The translations under genes and the position numbers were made by a program. The notes beneath the pieces are model-generated. The model was not told the DNA's origin, ran no database searches, and was given only the letters and a program-made list of their open reading frames with translations. A DNA stretch of 6,476 nt from Gammaproteobacteria bacterium (GTDB lineage: Bacteria; Pseudomonadota; Gammaproteobacteria; SZUA-229): contig JAQICG010000041.1 of the NCBI GenBank assembly GCA_027858635.1, forward strand, positions 1 to 6,476, in the 5' to 3' direction. Shown in pieces: positions 1 through 6,185 of the stretch (position 1 is its first letter; every line of letters begins with the position of its first letter).

Positions 1-741
<741 letters not shown>

Positions 742-762
742 CCGCTTCGGGTAGTTTCTGGC

Positions 763-1200
763 GTGGCCTCCAGTGCGAAACATGTTGCGGTCAGGCTGCT
801 CGCCCGGCGCGAGCATTCGGCGGAAGAGATATGTCAGAAGCTGGCAAAGCGTGAATTCGAGGCCGATGAGATTGCCATTGCGCTGATCGAGTTGCAACGC
901 GGTGGCTGGCAGTCGGATGAACGCTTCGCTGATGCCTATATTCGCAGCCGCAGGTTGAAAGGATTCGGTCCGGTGCGCATCGCCGCCGAACTCAGAGAGC
1001 GGGGCGTCGCTGAAGAGGTTACGCAGCGTTACCTGTCCGAAGATGATGATATCTGGTGGCAAACCATCGAGCAGGAATACCGCAAAAAATACCGTGGAAG
1101 CCGTTTTGATGATTATCGGGAGAAGGCTCGGCGTATGCGTTTTCTACAGCATCGGGGCTTTTCTCTTGCGCAGATTAACGCCGTCGTTAAAAACAAATGA
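763..1200 (+). CDS. recX: RecX, regulator of RecA
   Basis: RecX proteins bind RecA filaments and limit their extension and activity in the cytoplasm. The 145-residue product is all-helical in appearance and shows the family's three-helix repeats: an N-terminal LLARREHSAEEICQKL block (residues 12-27), a central DERFADAYIRSRRLKGFGP block (about 52-70) followed by IAAELRERGV, and a C-terminal RMRFLQHRGFSLAQI block (about 124-138). The length is near that of pseudomonad RecX and shorter than the 166-residue E. coli protein. The start is GTG at 763: it begins 21 bases after the recA stop, there is no ATG upstream in this frame after that stop, and the usual N-terminal motif follows closely. No strong Shine-Dalgarno is visible, so translation may depend on coupling to recA. 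The position directly behind recA on the same strand strongly supports the call. Confidence 0.93.
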   Translation: MASSAKHVAVRLLARREHSAEEICQKLAKREFEADEIAIALIELQRGGWQSDERFADAYIRSRRLKGFGPVRIAAELRERGVAEEVTQRYLSEDDDIWWQTIEQEYRKKYRGSRFDDYREKARRMRFLQHRGFSLAQINAVVKNK

Positions 1201-1258
1201 AGACAGAAGATAGAATATAAACAACAACATAAAAAATATATTTAAAGTAATTTATCCT

Positions 1259-3895
1259 ATGACATCCAGCGCAGAACTCCGTCAGCAATTTCTCGATTTT
1301 TTCAAAAACAAGGGTCACGAAGTAGTGTCCAGCAGTTCGCTGGTGCCGGGTAATGATCCCACGCTACTGTTCACCAATGCCGGCATGGTGCAGTTCAAGG
1401 ATGTCTTTCTGGGGCGCGACAAACGCCCCTACGCACGTGCCACCAGCAGCCAGCGCTGTGTGCGTGCTGGCGGCAAGCACAATGACCTGGAGAACGTCGG
1501 TTATACCGCGCGTCACCATACCTTTTTCGAGATGCTGGGCAACTTCAGTTTCGGCGATTATTTCAAGCGCGACGCCATCGCCTTCGCCTGGGAGTTTCTG
1601 ACCGAGACGGGCGGTCTGCCCGCAGAGCGCCTGTGGTTGACGGTGTATGAGGAGGATGACGAAGCCGCCGATATCTGGCTGGAAGAGATGGGTGTGAGTC
1701 CGGATCGCTTCAGTCGCATCGGTGACAAGAAAGGCGGCAAGCAGTACGAGAGTGATAATTTCTGGTCGATGGGCGACACCGGCCCGTGTGGCCCGTGCAC
1801 CGAGATATTTTACGATCACGGCGCAGACATCGCCGGTGGCCCGCCGGGCACGCCGGAAGAGGACGGTGATCGTTATATCGAGATCTGGAATCTGGTGTTC
1901 ATGCAGTACAACCGCAGCAGTGACGGAGAGCTGCACAATCTGCCTGCGCCTTCTGTGGATACCGGCATGGGGCTGGAGCGTCTGGCGGCCATTCTTCAGG
2001 GCGTGCACAACAATTACGATATCGACCTGTTTAAGTATCTTATCAAGGCGGCGGCAAAAGCCACCGGCACTGATGATCTGAGCAGCAAGTCGCTGCGGGT
2101 GATCGCCGACCATATCCGCTCCTGCGCGTTTCTGATTGTCGACGGGGTGCTTCCCTCCAATGAAGGCCGGGGTTATGTGCTGCGCCGTATCATTCGCCGC
2201 GCTGCGCGTCATGGTCACAAGCTGGGCATGAGCGACAGATTCTTTTATCAGCTGGTTGCGCCGCTGGTGGAGCAGATGGGCGAGGCCTATCCCGACTTGG
2301 CGGAGGCTCAGGCCAATGTCGAGCGCGTGCTCAAACTGGAAGAGGAGCGCTTTGCGGAGACACTGGATCAGGGCATGCGCATTCTGGAAGAAGCGATCAG
2401 CCGACTGGAGGGTAAGACCATTCCCGGTGAGACTGCATTCAAGCTGTATGACACCTACGGTTTCCCCATTGACCTGACCGCAGACAGCGCGCGTGAACGC
2501 GATCTGGCGGTCGACCACGCCGGCTTTGAGATAGCGATGGATGCACAGCGCGATCGTGCGCGCACTGCCAGCCAGTTTGGCGCGGACTACAATCGCGACG
2601 TTGAAGCGGCCACGGAGACCGCTTTCACCGGTTATGATCAGGTTAGTAACCCCTGTAATATCAAAGAGATATTCGTCAATTCTAACTCTGTTTCTACGCT
2701 TCAGGCCGGGCAGAAAGCGATCATCGTGCTCGATGAAACCCCGTTCTATGCCGAGGCAGGTGGGCAGGTGGGCGATGTCGGCGTGCTCTCCACCGATTCG
2801 GCCAGCTTCGCCGTGCACGACACCCAGAAGCAGGGCCAGAGCGTGCTTCACATCGGCGAGCTCGAAGCTGGCACGCTGGCTGTTGGCGAGGTGGTGCTGG
2901 CGGCGATTGATCAGGATAATCGCGACGCGATTCGGCGCAATCATTCCGCTACCCATCTGCTGCACGCTGCGCTACGCGAAGTGCTGGGCGAGCATGTGCA
3001 GCAGAAAGGCTCGCTGGTTAATGCCGAGCGTCTACGTTTCGATTTCTCGCATTTCGAACCCATCAAAGTCGATGAGCTACGACGCATCGAGCGACGGGTG
3101 AATGAATTTGTTCGCCAGAACTCGCCGGCGGCGATGCAGGAGATGAGCATCGAAGAAGCGAAAAAATCCGGTGCCATGGCCCTGTTTGGCGAGAAGTATG
3201 AGGACCGGGTGCGAGTGGTGTCGATGGGGGATCAGGCTGAAGGCCGGTTCTCCACCGAGCTGTGCGGCGGCACCCACGTCAGTCGCGTCGGTGATATCGG
3301 CTTCTTCAAGATCACCGCCGAAAGCGGCATTGCTTCCGGCGTGCGGCGCATCGAAGCGGTCACCGGTGCCGGTGCGGCCGCCTGGGCCGAGGCCTGCGAA
3401 AGCCAGATCGATAGCATCACCGATCTGCTCAAAGCCGGTCGTGAAGAGGTCGCCGGCAAGGTGGAGCAGATGATGGTGCGCCTGCGCGAACAGGAAAAAA
3501 TGCTGACCCAGCTGAAAGGCAAGCTGGCGTCACAGGCGGGCAGCGATCTGTCGGCACAGGCGGAAGAGGTCAATGGCGTGTACATACTGGCGGTTCAGCT
3601 GGAAAGCGCGGATAGCAAAACCCTGCGTGATACTCTGGATCAGCTCAAGAACAAGCTGGGCTCATCGGCCATTCTGCTGGTTGGCGAAGAGGGCGGCAAG
3701 GTGCGCCTGATTGCGGGCGTCAGTAAGGATCAGACCGCGAAGATTAAAGCTGGTGATCTGGTGAATGTGGCCGCAGTTGAAGTCGGTGGCAAGGGCGGTG
3801 GTCGCCCTGACATGGCACAGGCGGGGGGTGAACAGCCGGAAAATATCCCGCAGGCGCTGGCGGCGGCCAGGACCTGGCTGCGCAAAAACCTGTAA
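1259..3895 (+). CDS. alaS: Alanyl-tRNA synthetase
   Basis: AlaRS charges tRNA-Ala with alanine and hydrolyses mischarged Ser- and Gly-tRNA-Ala. The 878 residues match the usual length (876 in E. coli). The class II catalytic core is at the N-terminus: LLFTNAGMVQFKDVFLG (about 36-52), RCVRAGGKHNDLENVG (66-81), RHHTFFEMLGNFSFGDYF (85-102) and motif 3 SVDTGMGLERL (232-242). The editing domain has its zinc/active-site residues His562 and His566 in HSATH and Cys669 and His673 in CGGTH. A helical linker follows, then the C-terminal DHHA1-type domain with GGKGGGRPDMAQAGG (843-857). All key residues are present. The ATG at 1259 gives the standard N-terminus (ELRQQFLDFFKNKGH). The 58-base leader upstream is very AT-rich and has no convincing Shine-Dalgarno; TAGAAT at 1211-1216 is a weak -10 candidate. 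Confidence 0.98.
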   Translation: MTSSAELRQQFLDFFKNKGHEVVSSSSLVPGNDPTLLFTNAGMVQFKDVFLGRDKRPYARATSSQRCVRAGGKHNDLENVGYTARHHTFFEMLGNFSFGDYFKRDAIAFAWEFLTETGGLPAERLWLTVYEEDDEAADIWLEEMGVSPDRFSRIGDKKGGKQYESDNFWSMGDTGPCGPCTEIFYDHGADIAGGPPGTPEEDGDRYIEIWNLVFMQYNRSSDGELHNLPAPSVDTGMGLERLAAILQGVHNNYDIDLFKYLIKAAAKATGTDDLSSKSLRVIADHIRSCAFLIVDGVLPSNEGRGYVLRRIIRRAARHGHKLGMSDRFFYQLVAPLVEQMGEAYPDLAEAQANVERVLKLEEERFAETLDQGMRILEEAISRLEGKTIPGETAFKLYDTYGFPIDLTADSARERDLAVDHAGFEIAMDAQRDRARTASQFGADYNRDVEAATETAFTGYDQVSNPCNIKEIFVNSNSVSTLQAGQKAIIVLDETPFYAEAGGQVGDVGVLSTDSASFAVHDTQKQGQSVLHIGELEAGTLAVGEVVLAAIDQDNRDAIRRNHSATHLLHAALREVLGEHVQQKGSLVNAERLRFDFSHFEPIKVDELRRIERRVNEFVRQNSPAAMQEMSIEEAKKSGAMALFGEKYEDRVRVVSMGDQAEGRFSTELCGGTHVSRVGDIGFFKITAESGIASGVRRIEAVTGAGAAAWAEACESQIDSITDLLKAGREEVAGKVEQMMVRLREQEKMLTQLKGKLASQAGSDLSAQAEEVNGVYILAVQLESADSKTLRDTLDQLKNKLGSSAILLVGEEGGKVRLIAGVSKDQTAKIKAGDLVNVAAVEVGGKGGGRPDMAQAGGEQPENIPQALAAARTWLRKNL

Positions 3896-3913
3896 TTATT
3901 TTGTCACAATCAA

Positions 3914-3942
3914 TTGCCTTAATAATCACGCGCTTATATACT
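3914..3942 (+). promoter_or_regulatory. Probable sigma70 promoter of lysC
   Basis: TTGCCT at 3914-3919 (4 of 6 to the -35 consensus) and TATACT at 3937-3942 (5 of 6 to the -10) are separated by exactly 17 bases, within the 92-base gap between alaS and lysC. Transcription would start near 3949, giving a leader of about 39 bases. That is too short for the lysine riboswitch known from E. coli and Bacillus lysC, so any lysine control here would act on the enzyme or by another route. The call rests only on matches to consensus. Confidence 0.6.
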
Positions 3943-3987
3943 CCCGCCTCTTAATTGAACCTTGTGCAGCGCAAAGACTCTTAGAAT

Positions 3988-4668
3988 ATGGCTTTAATCG
4001 TACAAAAATATGGCGGTACCTCAGTCGGCTCTATCGAGAAAATCGGTAAGGTGGCTGATAAGGTCTCCGCGCTGGCCAAATCGGGCGATCAGGTGGTGGT
4101 GGCCGTCTCCGCGATGAGTGGTGAGACCAACCGGCTCATCGCGCTGGCTAATGAAATGAGCAGCAAGCCACATACCCGTGAGATGGATGTGATTATTTCA
4201 ACCGGGGAGCAGGTTACTATCGCCTTGTTGACCATGGCCTTGCTGGACAGAGGCTGTGAAGCGCGCTCTTATACCGGTACGCAAATCAAGATGCTCACCG
4301 ATAGCGTCCATGGCAAGGCCCGAATCCGCGAAGTCCAGTGTGACGCCATGCGCGAGGATCTGAATGCAGGCCGGGTGGTCGTGGTTGCCGGATTTCAGGG
4401 GGTCGACGAACACGGCAACATCACCACTCTGGGTCGCGGGGGGTCGGATACCACCGCTGTAGCTATTGCCGCCGCCCTCAAGGCTGATGAATGCCAGATT
4501 TATACAGACGTGGATGGGGTTTACACGACCGATCCACGCATTGAGCCTAAAGCTCGAAAACTGGACCGTATTACTTTTGAAGAAATGCTGGAAATGGCCA
4601 GCCTGGGTTCAAAAGTATTGCAAATTCGTTCCGTTGAATTTGCAGGAAAATACAACGTTCCATTATGA
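3988..4668 (+). CDS. lysC: Aspartokinase, catalytic (kinase) part, ended by an in-frame TGA
   Basis: Aspartokinase phosphorylates L-aspartate, the first step toward lysine, threonine, methionine and diaminopimelate. This 226-residue frame contains the whole amino-acid kinase domain: KYGGTSVG (7-14), VSAMSGETN (40-48), STGEQVTIALL (71-81), SYTG (94-97), GRGGSDTTA (149-157), TDVDGVYTTDPR (173-184) and FEEMLEMASLGSKVLQ (197-212). It ends KYNVPL then TGA, exactly where monofunctional LysC proteins continue with Arg-Val and the two ACT domains. The missing part follows in the same frame without a single lost base (4669-5226). Together 226 + 1 + 185 codons equal 412, the expected full length. The change is what a single CGA-to-TGA transition would give. 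Start ATG at 3988 matches the family N-terminus; the Shine-Dalgarno is weak. Either the gene is recently broken, or split, or the base is a sequence error. Confidence 0.88.
   Translation: MALIVQKYGGTSVGSIEKIGKVADKVSALAKSGDQVVVAVSAMSGETNRLIALANEMSSKPHTREMDVIISTGEQVTIALLTMALLDRGCEARSYTGTQIKMLTDSVHGKARIREVQCDAMREDLNAGRVVVVAGFQGVDEHGNITTLGRGGSDTTAVAIAAALKADECQIYTDVDGVYTTDPRIEPKARKLDRITFEEMLEMASLGSKVLQIRSVEFAGKYNVPL
4666..4668 (+). other. In-frame TGA interrupting lysC
   Basis: Codon 228 if counted as the residue after Leu226 plus the stop itself is a junction: TTA (4663-4665), TGA (4666-4668), GTG (4669-4671), TTG. Relatives read Leu-Arg-Val here, so TGA replaces an Arg codon. TGA is a true stop in this genome: recX ends in TGA (1198-1200) and lysC itself ends in TGA (5224-5226). 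The following bases GTG do not match the known leaky UGA-CUA context, and no Cys or selenocysteine is expected at this place. Confidence 0.85.
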
Positions 4669-5226
4669 GTGTTGTCTTCCTTTGAAGAGGGGAGCGGAAC
4701 TTTAATCGCACTGGAGAATGATGACGTGGAGCAAGCTTTAATTTCAGGCATAGCGTTTAACCGTGATGAGGCGCAGTTGACCATGACCGGCGTGCCCGAT
4801 CAGCCCGGCGTAGCCTCTAAAATATTAGGGCCGATTACCCGGGCGAATATCGAAATCGACATGATCGTACAGAACATCAGTGCCGACGGATGCACCGATT
4901 TCACCTTCACGGTGCACCGTAACGACTATGCCACCGCGCTCGACCTGCTACAGAAAACCGCCGGTGAGCTGGGTGCGAAGTCCGCCATCGGTGATGATCA
5001 AATTGCCAAAATATCGGTGGTAGGTGTAGGCATGCGTTCACACGCAGGCATTGCCAACATCATGTTCCAGACCCTGGCGGATGAGAATATCAATATCCGC
5101 ATGATCTCAACTTCAGAAATTAAAATTTCTGTCGTAATAGACGAAAAATATTTAGAATTGGGCGTTCGCAGTTTGCATCAGGCTTTCGGTCTGGACAACG
5201 ACGGCCAGCTCAGTCGCATAGCCTGA
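4669..5226 (+). CDS. lysC: Aspartokinase, regulatory part (two ACT domains), severed from the kinase domain
   Basis: This frame continues the aspartokinase directly after the TGA at 4666-4668. It starts VLSSFEEGSGTLIAL, the linker strand that normally joins kinase and regulatory domains. The first ACT domain follows, with LTMTGVPDQPGVASKILGP (from about residue 36) and EIDMIVQN, then a second ACT domain with ISVVGVGMRSHAGIAN and MISTSEIKISVVIDEKYLEL. In the family these bind lysine and/or threonine for feedback inhibition. No decay is visible: there are no frameshifts, other stops or lost conserved blocks. GTG at 4669 touches the TGA, so reinitiation is conceivable, but the nearest AGGA (4644-4647) is too far upstream for a good ribosome site. 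A better-placed start may be GTG at 4726. Whether this stretch makes a separate protein is inference. Confidence 0.8.
   Translation: MLSSFEEGSGTLIALENDDVEQALISGIAFNRDEAQLTMTGVPDQPGVASKILGPITRANIEIDMIVQNISADGCTDFTFTVHRNDYATALDLLQKTAGELGAKSAIGDDQIAKISVVGVGMRSHAGIANIMFQTLADENINIRMISTSEIKISVVIDEKYLELGVRSLHQAFGLDNDGQLSRIA
4713..4728 (+). promoter_or_regulatory. Candidate internal ribosome site and GTG start for an aspartokinase beta chain
   Basis: GGAG at 4713-4716 lies 9 bases before an in-frame GTG at 4726-4728, codon 247 of the full-length reading frame. In Bacillus subtilis and Corynebacterium the beta subunit begins at an internal in-frame start at nearly the same place (about codons 246-250). 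From here the product would be 166 residues carrying only the ACT domains. As I recall, pseudomonad LysC has Met-Glu-Gln at this position where this protein has Val-Glu-Gln, which fits a start codon being kept. Unproven. Confidence 0.4.
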
Positions 5227-5244
5227 AAGAATTTGGCCGATGTG

Positions 5245-5278
5245 TTGCCCCGGCATATCAAGCAGGTGAGAGGGGCAA
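5245..5278 (+). repeat. Inverted repeat downstream of lysC
   Basis: TTGCCCC at 5245-5251 and its exact reverse complement GGGGCAA at 5272-5278 enclose a 20-base loop. It lies 19 bases after the lysC stop and has no T-run behind it. It could be part of the lysC 3' end or of a long csrA leader. Function unknown. Confidence 0.4.
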
Positions 5279-5282
5279 AAGC

Positions 5283-5326
5283 GGAAAATCAGAGAAAATG
5301 TTCGCGCTTTTTCTGACTGATTTTCC
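5283..5326 (+). terminator. Strong stem-loop between lysC and csrA, possible terminator or csrA leader structure
   Basis: GGAAAATCAG (5283-5292) pairs perfectly with CTGATTTTCC (5317-5326). Inside it, AGAAAA (5293-5298) pairs with TTTTCT (5309-5314), leaving a 2-base GA bulge and a 10-base loop. That is 16 base pairs in the gap between lysC and csrA. The T residues lie inside the 3' arm and only TT follows, so it is not a textbook Rho-independent terminator. A GGA triplet sits at the base of the 5' arm. It may separate lysC from csrA transcription or shape the csrA 5' leader. Confidence 0.45.
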
Positions 5327-5345
5327 TTAAGTAGATACACACAAC

Positions 5346-5361
5346 ATGGAGAATGGAAATG
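5346..5361 (+). promoter_or_regulatory. csrA ribosome binding site overlapped by two ATGGA motifs (probable CsrA autoregulation site)
   Basis: The Shine-Dalgarno GGAGA (5348-5352) is 6 bases before ATG 5359. Two ATGGA motifs lie at 5346-5350 and 5353-5357, 7 bases apart, one covering the Shine-Dalgarno and the other touching the start codon. CsrA binds A-N-GGA motifs and in E. coli represses its own translation in this way. The site also decides the start: ATG 5353 has its Shine-Dalgarno directly against it, while ATG 5359 has proper spacing and gives the standard MLILTRR N-terminus. Confidence 0.65.
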
Positions 5362-5613
5362 TTGATATTAACAAGACGCGTTGGTGAAACGCTGATGATT
5401 GGTGATGACGTAACTGTAACTGTACTAGGTGTAAAGGGCAATCAGGTCCGTATTGGAATCAATGCCCCCAAAGATGTTTCCGTGCATCGTGAAGAAATTT
5501 ACGAACGCATTAAAGCCGAACAAGCTGGAAATGTTGAATCAGGTAATGCCGCAGAGCCAGGTAACACTGAAGAGCCGGGCAATACCATTGAAAAGGGTAA
5601 TATGGCTGAATAA
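5359..5613 (+). CDS. csrA: CsrA carbon storage regulator with a repetitive C-terminal tail
   Basis: CsrA is a small homodimeric RNA-binding protein that binds GGA motifs in mRNA leaders to block translation or change stability; it is sequestered by CsrB/RsmZ-type RNAs. Residues 1-55 form the complete conserved core: MLILTRRVGETLMIGD at the start, GVKGNQVRIGINAPKDVSVHREEIY (24-48) and the C-terminal helix ERIKAEQ. The RNA-contacting Leu4, Arg6, Arg7, Val42 and Arg44 are in place. After residue 56 the protein carries a 28-residue acidic tail of GN-x-x-E repeats, giving 84 residues rather than the 61 of E. coli. An ATG six bases upstream (5353) is in frame but would add two atypical residues and has no usable Shine-Dalgarno. 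The gene sits between lysC and tRNA-Ser, the usual neighbourhood, and ends before a strong terminator. Confidence 0.95.
   Translation: MLILTRRVGETLMIGDDVTVTVLGVKGNQVRIGINAPKDVSVHREEIYERIKAEQAGNVESGNAAEPGNTEEPGNTIEKGNMAE
5527..5610 (+). repeat. Tandem 18-base coding repeat in the csrA tail
   Basis: Five successive units begin with Gly-Asn: GNVES, GNAAEP, GNTEEP, GNTIEK and GNMAE, starting at 5527, 5542, 5560, 5578 and 5596. The period is 18 bases after a first 15-base unit. Codons differ between units (GGA, GGT, GGT, GGC, GGT for Gly; AAT or AAC for Asn), so the repeat is not a fresh perfect slippage product. It lies wholly outside the conserved CsrA fold. Confidence 0.85.
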
Positions 5614-5627
5614 AAGCTTTACCCGAT

Positions 5628-5700
5628 AACCGAACACAGGTATCCTTCGCACGGTCGAAAAAGACCAGCGCAGGATATCTGGGTTCGGTTTTTTATTTTT
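5628..5700 (+). terminator. Rho-independent terminator of csrA, long nested hairpin
   Basis: The arms 5628-5645 and 5673-5690 (AACCGAAC... and ...GTTCGGTT) pair over 18 positions with one mismatch and one G-T wobble. Inside, CGC (5648-5650) can pair with GCG (5668-5670) and GGTC (5653-5656) with GACC (5663-5666) around a GAAAAA loop. A T-rich tail (TTTTTTATTTTT to 5700) follows at once. It begins 14 bases after the csrA stop. The stem is much longer than a normal intrinsic terminator. Confidence 0.88.
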
Positions 5701-5711
5701 GATGTTTTAGT

Positions 5712-5737
5712 TTGAAATAAAAGCCAGTCAGTATAAT
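5712..5737 (+). promoter_or_regulatory. Candidate promoter with a perfect -10 upstream of the tRNA-Ser region
   Basis: TATAAT at 5732-5737 is a perfect -10. The best -35 candidate is TTGAAA at 5712-5717 but the 14-base spacer is short; TTTGAA one base earlier gives 15. Transcription would start near 5744, beyond the csrA terminator, and run through the tRNA-Ser remnant, the first hairpin element and tRNA-Ser. It is one of two possible promoters for the tRNA. The surrounding 5701-5810 is AT-rich with no gene I can support. Confidence 0.4.
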
Positions 5738-5810
5738 CATGCAGCATCATATTGATGTAAAATAATCACAGTTATGACGGGTTTTGCAAAAAGAAATTTA
5801 TTGCTCCAGA

Positions 5811-5863
5811 AATTCGGAATAAAGAAATAAAGTTTAAGTACAGAGAAATGGCCGAGTGGCTGA
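5811..5863 (+). repeat. Second copy of the tRNA-Ser upstream region plus tRNA 5' end (broken tRNA-Ser copy)
   Basis: This stretch aligns without gaps to 5978-6030 (offset 167), with 9 mismatches in 53 bases by hand count. Its last 22 bases (5842-5863) equal tRNA-Ser positions 1-22, identical except G1 to A, and stop in the D-loop at GTGGCTGA. There the sequence leaves the tRNA and enters the hairpin element. The upstream similarity, including TAAAGTTT at 5828-5835, points to a duplicated tRNA gene with its leader rather than a chance match. Confidence 0.8.
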
Positions 5864-5943
5864 CAAAATTGACAGGATCAATTTTGAACATCAACAGTTT
5901 TTTGTTGATGGCCCGAAGGGTGAGGGCAGGACAGCCCGAATAA
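5862..5943 (+). repeat. Four-hairpin element, copy A, fused to the tRNA-Ser 5' remnant
   Basis: Copy A shares start (GACAAAAT), end (CAGCCCGAATAA) and hairpin order with copy B at 6186-6262. Hairpin 1: stem 5864-5872/5878-5886 with loop CAGGA. Hairpin 2: CATCAACA (5889-5896) with TGTTGATG (5903-5910). Hairpin 3: GCCC (5911-5914) with GGGT (5918-5921), loop GAA. Hairpin 4: GGGC (5924-5927) with GCCC (5934-5937), loop AGGACA. The first two bases are shared with the tRNA remnant, so the exact edge is uncertain. I do not know its function; it may be a structured dispersed repeat or part of a non-coding RNA. Confidence 0.75.
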
Positions 5944-5969
5944 CGCGCGACTGGAGCGCCATGTGTCAG

Positions 5970-6000
5970 TTCACATTAATCCAGGATAAAGCGGTAAAGT
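5970..6000 (+). promoter_or_regulatory. Possible proximal promoter of tRNA-Ser
   Basis: TTCACA at 5970-5975 (5 of 6 to the -35) and TAAAGT at 5995-6000 (4 of 6 to the -10) lie just before the tRNA, but the spacer is 19 bases. The -10-like element is conserved in the upstream duplicate at 5828-5833, while the -35-like one is not. Weak call. Confidence 0.3.
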
Positions 6001-6008
6001 TTGAATAC

Positions 6009-6101
6009 GGAGAAATGGCCGAGTGGCTGAAGGCGCTCCCCTGCTAAGGGAGTATGGGGTTTGTAGCCTCATCGAGGGTTCGAATCCCTCTTTCTCCGCC
6101 A
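6009..6101 (+). tRNA. tRNA-Ser (anticodon GCU)
   Basis: Reads AGC and AGU codons. Acceptor stem GGAGAAA (6009-6015) pairs with TTTCTCC (6091-6097); discriminator G at 6098 and CCA encoded at 6099-6101. The anticodon arm is CTCCC (6036-6040), loop CTGCTAA, GGGAG (6048-6052), with anticodon GCT at 6043-6045. The long variable arm typical of class II tRNA-Ser follows, then T-arm GAGGG-TTCGAAT-CCCTC. The 93-base length is normal. In E. coli the equivalent serV also sits directly downstream of csrA. This copy looks fully functional, though it is flanked by partial copies of itself. Confidence 0.97.
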
Positions 6102-6150
6102 TATTCTTAATAATGAATCTGTTTTTTTACAGGTCCATTATTAAGAATAT
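6101..6150 (+). repeat. Perfect 15-base inverted repeat abutting the tRNA-Ser 3' end
   Basis: Bases 6101-6115 and 6136-6150 are exact reverse complements (ATATTCTTAATAATG and its mate). In the 20-base loop CTGT (6119-6122) can pair with ACAG (6129-6132) around six T. The first base is the final A of the tRNA CCA. No T-run follows the outer stem, so it is a poor intrinsic terminator. It could guide 3' processing or be the terminal repeat of a tiny inserted element. Confidence 0.7.
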
Positions 6151-6154
6151 TGAG

Positions 6155-6185
6155 GAACAAGAGGCTTTGATGAGAACCCTTGTTC
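6155..6185 (+). repeat. Hairpin GAACAAG/CTTGTTC between the inverted repeat and element copy B
   Basis: GAACAAG (6155-6161) and CTTGTTC (6179-6185) are perfect complements around a 17-base loop. It ends one base before the shared GACAAAAT of element copy B. A GGA triplet sits at 6154-6156. Role unknown. Confidence 0.45.

Noticed and set aside
1364..2965. Long 533-codon open frame on the - strand
   Set aside because: It lies wholly inside alaS, which has every family motif. The opposite-strand product matches nothing I recognise and is explained by the GC-rich codon pattern of alaS.
3896..3987. Lysine riboswitch upstream of lysC
   Set aside because: The whole gap is 92 bases and the predicted leader about 39, too short for the lysine aptamer, and none of its conserved helices is visible.
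4666..4668. TGA in lysC as selenocysteine or a reassigned Trp codon
   Set aside because: Relatives have Arg here, not Cys or Trp. recX and lysC itself end in TGA, so TGA is a stop, and I see no selenocysteine-type stem-loop directly downstream.
5114..5131. CAGAAATT-AA-AATTTCTG inverted repeat
   Set aside because: It sits inside the ACT-domain codons for the conserved SEIKISV stretch, so protein conservation and codon choice explain it without a regulatory role.
5353..5358. Earlier ATG start for csrA
   Set aside because: It would add Met-Glu before the universal MLILTRR start and has its Shine-Dalgarno directly against it. ATG 5359 is better spaced.
5856..6047. 63-codon open frame starting in the tRNA remnant
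   Set aside because: It runs through the hairpin element and into the anticodon stem of tRNA-Ser, has no ribosome site and resembles no protein.
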